This document shows positions 46,164 through 55,565 of a stretch of 64,000 nucleotides of DNA, piece after piece. The first letter of the stretch is position 1. Each line of letters opens with the position of its first letter. Origin of the DNA: Gnomoniopsis sp. IMI 355080. Taxonomy: Eukaryota; Ascomycota; Sordariomycetes; Diaporthales; Gnomoniaceae. The position numbers and the translations under genes were made by a program. Location of the stretch: positions 1 to 64,000 of the forward strand of contig JAPEVC010000133.1 of NCBI GenBank assembly GCA_027946555.1, read 5' to 3'. The notes under the pieces were generated by a model. The model did not search any database, was not told the DNA's origin, and saw nothing but the letters and a program-made list of their open reading frames with translations.

Positions 46164-49100
46164 TCAGCTACCAGTTGTCGCAGCCCCTGGCGTACAAGCA
46201 CGGGCGGCTGCGTCCTTAACCGCGTTCGAGAGGAGCTTAATTGTGACAATCCTCTTTGGGCGACTAGATCCAGGCGGTACAGGCGAACCAGATACCGACG
46301 GTGCTGGGATTGACCGTGAAAGTGGCGCAGATTTTGCGGCCGTAGGCGGTGATGTTACGCTCGAGCCTGAGGGGAGGGGCTTGCGGACCTTGCCGTTGGG
46401 AAGCGGGGTCTTTTGGGACGGCTGGAGTGTCTGAGATGACGAGCCCGCGCTCAGAGTCGACGTGAACGAGACTTCAGCGTTGGGTGGCAAGGGCGAAGTA
46501 GCATGCACGCGAGCACGGGCTGCTGGTGTAGCGATAATCGAATCCGCAGCATTAGCCGGGAGAGCCGAAGAGGAAAAGCTTGCCAGCATACGGCGCTGCT
46601 CTTCGGTAAGGGTGACAAGGCGGTACCTTAAGGTGATGATTCTTCTGGGAGGACTGGAGGGTCCGACAGCGGGCGCGTCGATGTCAGCTAGCTTACGCTT
46701 CTTATGTATCTTGGCAGACTTGACGCTGACCATCGATCGAGCAGGCTCGGGTGCAGATGAGCTGGACGTGGATAGTGCTGAGGCAAGTTGAGCCACCGGA
46801 CGATTGAGCACCGAGATGCTGTCGTGTCGCTCCAGCTCAGGGCCAGGGTGAGGACTCGCGATCGAGGGAGCAGGGTGGGAACTCGAGGCTGATGGTGTGG
46901 GACGAGGACTCGAAACCACGGGTACAGGATGAGGAGAGGCGACTGCGATGGATGGCGCACGAGTCGCAGGAGCTGGCGAAGCGGCTGGCGAATGTTCCGT
47001 AGCCTTCAAGTTTAGGGAGGTTCCAGCACGAGAGAGCTTGATCTTCTTTTTCTCCGGTTGCTTTTCCTTCTTCTCTGGCTCAGGAAGAGCAGCGGAGATA
47101 TTAGGGGCAGGACCTGGCACAGGTGCAGGAACAGTTGGTATCGTTGCCAATGAAAAGGACGCCTCAGCCGCTTCCTCCTTAGGGAAGGCCTCGTCACGCT
47201 TTCTCTTCGAAGCAGTCTGATAGGACTTCGAAAAAATCAAAATCAATGACTGCAAGGTGTTAGTACACATATTAGTGCAGGCCAAAGAGGAGGGGCTTAC
47301 ACGGCCCAACTTGCTGCCCGGCGCTTTGGTTACGGACCAACGTGCCGGATATTTCAGGGTGATCAGCATCTCATCCTCCTCTGGAAACAAAGTAGCGCAG
47401 AGCTCCAGCAGATTTCTTTTCTCGGCTACCCCGATGATAGGCGAATCAAGCGCTTTCCACAACTCTCTCTCCAAGTCTCCATTGTTCTGGAGCGCCTCCT
47501 TGAGTGCCTTTATTGCTGCAGTGATGTCTTTCTGCCGGGCGATCTTGTCCTGTCTTCGCTTGATGACATCGTCACTCTTTTCAATGACGAGGCCACCATC
47601 ATCCTCATCGTCCATCAAAAGGTCGTTATTGTCGGGGTCTCGCGCGGCGGCGATCGCATTGGAAGCTGGTTCTCTCTCCTTCGTAGGTTCCAGCTCCCCG
47701 AAAGCAATAGCAGCCAAGCCGCGCGTGAAGACCTTGTAAAGCTGGTCTCGCACATGAGGCGAGCGGTGAGTACTGATGACCGCAACAAGAAGCTTCATGA
47801 CCTGAGGTCGGAGCAGGAAGCCAAGTTCAATTAAGGCTTCGAACGCCTTGATCTGCACAGACTCGGAATTCTCGTCCAAACAGTATCGCATGAATGCAGT
47901 CGGGTCCAGAGGGATGACAGTAGACTTCATCAGCTTCATCTTACAGTCGAGAGCTGCGACAGTCCAGATGTTGTTGTGCGTAAACATCCATTCGTCCATC
48001 TTCTCGTACCGGTCTATTTGTTCGACAGCCTTGTCCACGAAAGACCTCATTCCTTGATCCAGGCCCTTCTTGTTAACAGCATCCGTAGTGTTGGCTCGCA
48101 CAAGGCTGGTGGCCAGTGCTTCCAAGAGTTTGGCCACGTAGAATTGATCCGAATAAGGGTTCTCTTCATTATTATTGAAGACTAGCTGGTCGAGAATCAA
48201 TTGCCGAGCTGGCTCGGGACAAAATGCCTGTCCTCCACGAATTCTTGCTAAGGCCATGGGGATCTCCATCTGAACGTAGTACTCCTTCTTGTTAGAGAAG
48301 TTGTTTGGCCGCGGCGTGGTCGTGTCTGGGTAGCAGAAGAACTTCTTGAAGACACGAATCAGATGATGCATGCCTCGGAAATTGTTTGCAGGTTCAGCAT
48401 GACGGGTGAGGGCATTTGCCGCCATGGTACGAATACCATAGAAGTAGCGGTTGTCATAAAGAGTCCGCAACAGCATTGTAGTCTGTATATTGCTGGGAAT
48501 ATTGTGCGTCAGTGCAAGCATAGATTCCACTTGCCCAGCAATGTCGCGATCCTGTTGCAGCTGCGCGACAGTCATGTAGACCTTGAAGTTGGTCTCCAGG
48601 CTGTAAATCCACTCGAAGTCGCAATCGACTCTGATCCACTCGTAGGATTCTTGGTCCATCTCTGCTTGCATGTTTTCATCCCAGTCGACAAGTCGCCAAG
48701 ATGCCATGTCGTCGTCGTTGACAAGAACGTCACCAAACGTACTGAGACCGTGGCTCTTATCCTCCTCGTCCCCATCTCCATCCTCGTCCATTCGATCAGG
48801 GTCACGGACGCCCCTACCCTGCTCCTTGGCCTTCTTGTTTTGACGGGTTCTCTTGATGCGCTTATACTTTGTGTTGTATGGCATAGACAGCCGTGATCCC
48901 TTGGTAGCGGATGCATCAAGTTTGATCTCAAGACAGTGTTCGTATGGCGTTCCATCTGCCTCATGGACTCGAAAGGTCATGGGACCGGTGAAAGTGAGGG
49001 GAACCTCGCTGGCCTCAATATTATGACGCTCCTCAATGATGTCTCGCCAAAAGTCCTTCTTGTCCAATTTTTGCTGTTCCTGTGACCACCTCACTTGGTT

Positions 49101-50948
49101 TTGAATAACCGTAACCTCTACTTCCAATCGCTTCTTATTGAAACGCTGAGTGACCGAGAACCGAGGACAGCCAGACCCTTTGACCCACTGGTCCCAGAAT
49201 TCTTCGAGGCGAAGCCTGCCGCGCTTCTCGCATTGCTTACGAAACTGCTCGGACGATATCGAGGTTGCAGCGATAGCATCTGGGGCTGCCTTGGCTTCCC
49301 TGATACGCTGCGAGACGACTCTAGTTACACCAGAGCTGTTGGATGACTTCATTAGTCGTCTGTCCAGGATGAAGACCACCAAAGGTGCTTTGAGGGCCAT
49401 AAAATCCATCTCAAAGTCACCTAGGTACAGGATCCGTCCTAGGTCATGGAGAGAAGGCCGTCCGTAGTCCGCTTCCGCTAGTCGTTCAGCCCAGATCCTC
49501 ATCTGATATCGGTAGTAGTTATTACCTGCCAATCTTCGCAGAAAGAGATCCGTCATGTAGTATGCAAGGCCGACCACGATCCAGGTATCAGTCAACTTGT
49601 CAGGCTGAATGTAGATACCGAAATATTGACTTGCGATGGTGTGTACGAGCTTTCTCGTCACCTCGATTTCCGTATCTATCACGTCCTCAGGGTACAGTAG
49701 TCGTGAACTGATGAGAGAAAAGCCTAGCAAGGGCATGGTGTCTCCCACCATATCATCCACAAAACATAGCTTGTAGCCCTGCTGATCGTACGGGTACTTG
49801 CTAAATGTGAGTGTGAAGAAGTCTGTGGCAAATGCAAGCGGTTGGCATGTATTGCAGACCTCGTCTCTCCGACCAGGCAAGCAATAACCGTGGACCTTGA
49901 CAGCCTGGACACCTAACTTCTGCTCGTCTTCCTCGGAGCGGTACGCTGAATAGAGGTCCACGTCTTCGAATGGGCCCACGGCGAAACCAATGTGTTGGGC
50001 GCCACAGTTGTTTACTTCGAAATCCATGATCTTGGTTTCTCCCTCCGCATCGCGCGTGCCAACAAGGTTACCGGAGCACACAGCCGTCAACTCCAGCAGT
50101 TTGTCCCCCTCCGTTAAAGAGAGGGCCTCCCTAGCTCTCTGAGCATTAGGCTGAGCGACCGGATGCGAAGCCAATGCCTGGCCAAGAGCGTCTGCGACAG
50201 TTTTCGGGAATTGTAACGAGACCTTCCACTGCACAAGTCTAGTGCGATCATCGACGCAGGGAAACAGAGAGCTAGCGTAGCCAGGTTCCGCGGAGTGGCG
50301 CGTGTATGCATGGGGATATCGGTCATCGCCATCATCGACACCAGCAAAGTGTACACCGTCTCGCACATGGACAATCTTGTAAGGAATGGTGACCTCGAAT
50401 GCAGCGGGATTGAAAGGATTGGACGGGGCACCAGAAACTCCGGGAGTCTGTGGCTTGAGTCGTATCTTGTAGTTGTCTGGCTTCAACCAAATGCGCAGAG
50501 AGCCGACGGCAGGCTGGCAGCCCTTTTGCTCCCTGCCTGACAGGGACAACTCGGCACGCTGCGCGGGTTGGAGGGGCTTCATACGACTTGTGCGCAAGTG
50601 ATGCTGGCGCGCGGTCCAGCTGTAGCCATCGGGGGTGTGCATAAGCTCGTATGGGTCCCTATGTTCTACCCTCACCTTTTGATTGTTCACAGTGACGCCA
50701 TCCTTGTCGATTTCGCACTGTCGCGCGTCGAGAGTTATATACTCTAGGTCGTCTCGTTGCTTGAAGATTTGCAATGTGGTAGTTCCGATGATTTGTTTCT
50801 CGCGGAAGCGCAGGTCTAGATGGACGCTCTGCGTGATGACGTTGAATGGCTCGTAGAGAAGCGGGAGTCCATCGACAGAGGTTCCTGCACCGTTCGTAGC
50901 GGCGATGTCACCGTCCTCCATCCGACCAGACATCTCGATCCGGTCCAC
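46164..50948 (-). CDS. TAF2: TFIID subunit TAF2 (M1-aminopeptidase-like)
   Basis: Core promoter-contacting subunit of TFIID. Minus strand, 50948-47301 and 47249-46164 with a 51-nt intron that has a consensus TACTAAC branch site; 1,577 residues. Read through, the intron would add 17 residues without breaking the frame. The N-terminal aminopeptidase fold is visible: HLDLRFREKQIIGTTTLQI, LDARQCEI, then YASSLFPCVDDRTRLVQWK and the position of the zinc site, LVHTIASQYFGIYI, in which the HExxH motif is absent as in other TAF2. HEAT-like repeats follow (IRTMAANALTRHAEP, IQTTMLLRTLYD). The C-terminal ~350 residues are Lys/Pro/Ser/Ala-rich, ending KRIVTIKLLSNAVK. Confidence 0.94.
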   Translation of the reverse strand: MDRIEMSGRMEDGDIAATNGAGTSVDGLPLLYEPFNVITQSVHLDLRFREKQIIGTTTLQIFKQRDDLEYITLDARQCEIDKDGVTVNNQKVRVEHRDPYELMHTPDGYSWTARQHHLRTSRMKPLQPAQRAELSLSGREQKGCQPAVGSLRIWLKPDNYKIRLKPQTPGVSGAPSNPFNPAAFEVTIPYKIVHVRDGVHFAGVDDGDDRYPHAYTRHSAEPGYASSLFPCVDDRTRLVQWKVSLQFPKTVADALGQALASHPVAQPNAQRAREALSLTEGDKLLELTAVCSGNLVGTRDAEGETKIMDFEVNNCGAQHIGFAVGPFEDVDLYSAYRSEEDEQKLGVQAVKVHGYCLPGRRDEVCNTCQPLAFATDFFTLTFSKYPYDQQGYKLCFVDDMVGDTMPLLGFSLISSRLLYPEDVIDTEIEVTRKLVHTIASQYFGIYIQPDKLTDTWIVVGLAYYMTDLFLRRLAGNNYYRYQMRIWAERLAEADYGRPSLHDLGRILYLGDFEMDFMALKAPLVVFILDRRLMKSSNSSGVTRVVSQRIREAKAAPDAIAATSISSEQFRKQCEKRGRLRLEEFWDQWVKGSGCPRFSVTQRFNKKRLEVEVTVIQNQVRWSQEQQKLDKKDFWRDIIEERHNIEASEVPLTFTGPMTFRVHEADGTPYEHCLEIKLDASATKGSRLSMPYNTKYKRIKRTRQNKKAKEQGRGVRDPDRMDEDGDGDEEDKSHGLSTFGDVLVNDDDMASWRLVDWDENMQAEMDQESYEWIRVDCDFEWIYSLETNFKVYMTVAQLQQDRDIAGQVESMLALTHNIPSNIQTTMLLRTLYDNRYFYGIRTMAANALTRHAEPANNFRGMHHLIRVFKKFFCYPDTTTPRPNNFSNKKEYYVQMEIPMALARIRGGQAFCPEPARQLILDQLVFNNNEENPYSDQFYVAKLLEALATSLVRANTTDAVNKKGLDQGMRSFVDKAVEQIDRYEKMDEWMFTHNNIWTVAALDCKMKLMKSTVIPLDPTAFMRYCLDENSESVQIKAFEALIELGFLLRPQVMKLLVAVISTHRSPHVRDQLYKVFTRGLAAIAFGELEPTKEREPASNAIAAARDPDNNDLLMDDEDDGGLVIEKSDDVIKRRQDKIARQKDITAAIKALKEALQNNGDLERELWKALDSPIIGVAEKRNLLELCATLFPEEDEMLITLKYPARWSVTKAPGSKLGRVSPSSLACTNMCTNTLQSLILIFSKSYQTASKRKRDEAFPKEEAAEASFSLATIPTVPAPVPGPAPNISAALPEPEKKEKQPEKKKIKLSRAGTSLNLKATEHSPAASPAPATRAPSIAVASPHPVPVVSSPRPTPSASSSHPAPSIASPHPGPELERHDSISVLNRPVAQLASALSTSSSSAPEPARSMVSVKSAKIHKKRKLADIDAPAVGPSSPPRRIITLRYRLVTLTEEQRRMLASFSSSALPANAADSIIATPAARARVHATSPLPPNAEVSFTSTLSAGSSSQTLQPSQKTPLPNGKVRKPLPSGSSVTSPPTAAKSAPLSRSIPAPSVSGSPVPPGSSRPKRIVTIKLLSNAVKDAAARACTPGAATTGS

Positions 50949-52225
50949 GGGGGTTCAGATGCTGACAGCAGGCTTCGGCGTCGTGTCTCCTCGTTGCGAT
51001 ACTGCTGGCAAATGTCCCAGTTAGAAGCAAACCAGACCCACCCGTCCCTCAAAATTGCATCGCCTCAGCACCCTGAGCAGGTGCCATGCACAGGAAGGGA
51101 ATCCACGTAGTCGCGCGCTCGATGGTTGAGAGGTCGCGTTTGTCGCTTGGGATAAGATGCGATAGACGCTCGGCGCGATAGCACGCGTGTCGTCGTAGAG
51201 AGGCGAGCAGGTTCGTTGCAAGCCAAGTCTTTGATTAATCCGAAGAGTTTCGAGGTTTGGAGAAAAACAAAGCAGGTTAAGAGTCTTGGGCTACAACTCA
51301 AGTTGCGACGTCAAGTACGCAGTGCCTCTAGGAGAGAGTGGCGCACAGGCCACCCGCTGAGTACACTCAATGTACCTAGGTAGGTAGGCACAAGGCATTC
51401 ATCTTAGTAGGGCAGGTGATTCTGCTGCGCATATGTTTTCTCGACAGCAATCATCCTTCCCAGACCATCACAGCATGTTAAAGCTGGCAGCACCTTTCAT
51501 GATGCACATTCGAAGGGTGTGAAGGATGCTTTCGGCCGTCCATTGTAAGCTGCCTGTAATTGTTGTCCACAAAGACAAGCTCAAGAGAGTGGGACCCTGA
51601 GGTGGCAGGCACAAACCCAGACATAAGGTACTCATTATATCCCTGTCATTTGCCCCACTACTGCTGCCATCAGCCAGACAGCCCAGAGCAACCTTGTGAA
51701 AGGCTCGTGGCACACAAGGTGGGACACTCTGGCCATGCTACAAATAGTCTCCATGCCTCATTCTGGATCCCTCAATTCTCGCTGTTTTTCTTCTTCTTCT
51801 TCATATCTTCATTGATCGTTTGATCCTTGATTCCCCATCTTATTGCTCCCAAAGTAGCTTCTTTGATATGCCGGACTTGCTCAGCATGACTGCTGCAAAG
51901 AAGCAGGCCGATTTGGCATACATTACCAAGACGGGCAAAAACCATCATCGTATCACCGGCACTTCATGTGAGTGGTGTGATCTCATGGTATTATTTCAAT
52001 TCCATTCCTAATGCTTGATCCCGACCTAATAACCTTGCACCCTATGCGCCGCTGTGTGCATTCTACTTATAAGCAGCCAGCATGTGCAATCTTCCCCGAC
52101 CAATGAGCGAGCGCCCACCCACAATCTGAGGAAGACCAGCGTGACCCCGTGTCTATGCTTCGCTCAGTTCAAAATCAAATACACCGCAATATCGCCGCCA
52201 CCAGCCTGAACCTCCAGCCAGACGC
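50949..52225. other. Gap TAF2 promoter / SAS4 3' side
   Basis: 1.28 kb. It contains a palindromic TACCTAGGTAGGTA at 51373-51386, ~425 bases upstream of TAF2. A 34-codon frame starting at 51868 (MPDLLSMTAAKKQADLAY) ends next to a good GTGAGT donor but no matching second exon was found, so no gene is called. Confidence 0.4.
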
Positions 52226-53991
52226 TCAATCGCGATTTCTGGTTGATCGTTGGACCCGCCGCAACCGCCGAGCTCGCGACTTCAGTAGCTCTGCGTCCCT
52301 AAATTCCTCGGGCAGGTCAAAATCCTGCTCCTCAAATTCGGGTACCGGCTCTCCCCACGCCATCACCGTCCTACCACGACGTCGCGACTTGTTCAGCGCT
52401 GCGTCCCGCAGATATGGCTTTTTAAAAAAGGACTTGAACTCGACGGGTGTAGGAGGTGCAGCCTGTGTTGCCGTGACTGGACGGCGTCGTGTCGACTTGG
52501 CCGCCATTCGCGATCTCGCCATTGCTTCCTCGAGCAGCTGCTTCTTTATCGACGCATCGACGTCACTCTCGGAGTGATTGCTGGAAACTTCGACATGCTC
52601 GCCATGTTCGTGTTCACCGTCTACACTTTGCTCCTCTACCGACAAGTCTGCTGCCTCTTCATCGATGACACCATCTTGATCCCCGTCAGCCTTGGACGAT
52701 GGAGCTTCTTGGGAAGCGCGGCTCTCCTTGGCGGCACGCTCTTTCTCCAACTTCAACCGCTTCTCCTCGGCAGCCCACTTTCGAAACTTGTCTAGCACCA
52801 CTTCGCACTTGTCGATGAAGTGCGCCCGAGCTGGCTCAAATTGCTTCTTTTTGCTTTCCGTGATGCCACTGACGCCCATAGTTTTGAGCCAATCGGGGCC
52901 TCTGAGGCCATCCAGGAGGCGGATAACCTGTTCTTTCTCATGCTGGGAGCGTCCCTTTTCTGCATTTCTTGTAATCTTCTCATTCCGCGACTCTTTCTTG
53001 TGAATGGGCTCGTAGTATGAGTCTGGTAGTGGATCAGTCAAGGTCTTGCCCTTGTACTGGGACTCGAGCCAGCTCAAATCGACGGTTTGTGAGTCGTGAA
53101 GATTGGTGAACAAGTCGTTGCCATAAGTGCGGACGGGAAAGGTGGAGGGACAAGAGTGGGGCTCTCGGCGCGGCAAAGAGGATGACGGAGACGGAGATGG
53201 GCCGAGTATGACGATAGGGGTATCGAGCATTAGGATGTCTGCAAACAGAGAACTAGGTCAGTCGCATCACTCCGGTCGAGAAATTCAGTACATAGGTGAT
53301 TGCAAAAAGGGCACATGGACGTACGGTGCTCTTTGGGAACGTTCCCAATGACTTCGTCATACTCTGGAAAATAGGCCGACAGCTCGCTCTTGTAGCGCAC
53401 GCCCTCCTGGGAGCGCAGTTTGCGGCCTTGGGTATTGCTGTTGGCCATGTCGGCCGAGCTCGGCTGCAGTCTGTCCAACTCATGCTTGATGCCATTGACG
53501 ACTTTCTGATTGTGTTTTGTAAGAGCGGCCGGGCTGGTGTCCTTGTCCTTTGCTGTGGCGGCAAACTTTTGTGCAGCTCTAGCGATTGTTTGGGCGGGTG
53601 CGGGTGCGGATGCGGGCGCTGGTGCCGGGGATGGCTCAGGGGCGAGAGGTGGAGGCGCGGTGGTAGTTTGGCGGGAGGAGGCGTCGTGTTTGGGGGAACT
53701 GTTGTGGGTCGCGGAGAGGCTGGTCAGGCGGGATGAGCGGTTCGAGTTGTGGTGCTGGTGGTCTTTGAAAAAACGGGCCTGGTACTGGGTCTTCGAGGGA
53801 ATCTCAATCTCAAATTTTGCCTTCTTGACAGGCTTGATGTCGTAGGTGAGGTTGGTGGCCTCGTGGAGTCGCTTGAGGGGGCGTGAGGAGTTGGACTGCT
53901 GGGCGAGAAGGTGATTGTGATGGCGCGTAGCGCGCTGGACGGGGCCCTCGGCTCTACGAGTAGAGCGAGTGCTGGTTGCAGTCATGGCCAT
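52226..53991 (-). CDS. SAS4: SAS complex subunit 4 family protein (chromatin)
   Basis: Protein of the Sas4 family, the non-catalytic partner of the Sas2 (MYST) histone H4-K16 acetyltransferase complex in yeast; in moulds its partners are less studied. Two minus-strand exons, 53991-53325 and 53238-52226, around an 86-nt intron (GTACGT...TTGCAG); 559 residues. The start is the first ATG (MAMTATSTRSTRR). A basic and Pro/Ala-rich N-terminal half precedes the SAS4 domain at ~275-375: LSWLESQYKGKTLTDPLPDS, RNAEKGRSQHEKEQVIRLLD, then GPDWLKTMGVSGIT and FIDKCEVVLDKFRKW. A long acidic and Lys/Arg-rich coiled region and a Phe/Glu-rich end (PEFEEQDFDLPEEFRD) follow. Confidence 0.85.
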
Positions 53992-55565
53992 CTCTGGACG
54001 TGCCGTCTCCTCGCATGTTTTGTCGATCAAGACAGGTGACAGACTTGATGGAAATCAGCGGTCTCAAGTGATTGTCTGTTGAGGTGGTGATGGCCGACCG
54101 GATAGATGGGCTGTGTCAACGGGACAGTGCCTGTGTTGTGACGCTGCAGAGGTCAGTCGGTCGGTAGTCAGTGGCCCTTGTGTGTCTGGGCAGGTCAGAT
54201 CCAGTCAGGGCATGGGCCATTTGCTTGAAATTGCGCCGCCGCATTTGGAGTGGCCGCTGCGGCGGACACTTTTATTAGGTACTAGGTAGCGCTAGGGCTG
54301 CAAGGTGCCTGTAGGAATCTGTCCTGGCCGTACCCCCTGATTACCGGGTGAAATTTTCCACCTGCACTTGCAAAGCCTGAACCAAAGAACCCGGGGCAGC
54401 CAAGCAGAGCCTAGAGAGTAGGTGCAAGGCAAGGGTGAGAACATTGAAACCGCCATTGCCACCTCTTAATTTTTCTTGGTCTCCCTTTTTATTTACTCCC
54501 TTTTTTTTCTCTCTCATAGCATAGTTCGCTCTTTGGAAACAAGTAGCATGACAACAACAGCCTTTTGATTTCCCACACCTGCCTGCCCAGATTACTCGGC
54601 CGAGCCTTAAATTCGTACTCTACACTTTGCAGGCATTTCAGCGACAAAGTCGACTGTCATGCATTCCTGCAACTTACCCAGGTATTGCGCACTCTGTGGC
54701 AGCCCCACGACTAGGCTCATCAATGCAGTAGTGTTTAGGCGAAAAAACATTAGGCTGACCGCAGCCCCACATTGACTCGCTACGTAGGTACTATGTAACT
54801 AGGTACGATAAGTACCTAGGTAGGGACTGTGTGAGTCTGACCCGGACGGTGGACCAGGTTACATAGTGATAAAAAACAGCATGCAAGGTCTGGCCATTCT
54901 TCACAATTCAGCCTGTGCGCCAGGACTAATCCTCATATCAGATCTACACACTAGTTCAACCTCCAGCTCGCTTCTCATTCATATCGGCCCCATGTGCGGT
55001 GCGGGTGTGCAGACTAGGCAGAGAGCCATGGCGGCCACGCAGCAGCTGGATGGGGACGTTGCTTTATTGTGGCAGTGTTCTTGGTGTGGTCTCTGCGTAA
55101 CCGTCACTGGCAACGTCGAGGTCAGTCAGTACCTTATTGAACGCGAGTCTCGTACGCGCCATTTCAGCCTGTCATGGGCCCAACAAGCAGTCAGCAAGTG
55201 TTGGTCAGCCCCGATGTTGGACAGCGCAGGTTGTTTAAAAGGCCCATCCTAGCAACCCTTTGAGGCTTTGCCCTGCGATTCAAAATTGTCCTACCGTGGT
55301 AAGACGCGGATTCATGCTGCGATGCCGCTCCTGGAATGCCTCCTCTACTGGTGAGTGTGCCTAGGGCCGCATCAACGTATTTCGCGCGCGCACATTTCGT
55401 CGCAGTCATCCTGGCGACGTGTTCCCTTCCTCTTACCCTCTTCTGCTGCTCATTTTACTCGCTTCTTGCCTGATTATTGTCTTTACTAATCCTTTGAAAA
55501 GAAGATTGACCTGTAAACTTCTGTCTTTGTTTCTTTCCGACAAGCGTTGTGAAAGTTGGCACACA
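53992..55565. other. Divergent region SAS4 / IQ-motif gene
   Basis: 1.57 kb without a recognised gene. Palindrome copies stand at 54274-54288 and, densely, at 54782-54825 (TACGTAGGTAC...GTACCTAGGTAGG). The reading frame of the next gene is open from 55419 but has no ATG until 55566, so that part is probably leader. Confidence 0.4.

Noticed and set aside
45896..46219. Plus-strand ORF overlapping the TAF2 3' end
   Set aside because: No ATG near its beginning and no recognisable protein; probably chance in the TAF2 trailer.
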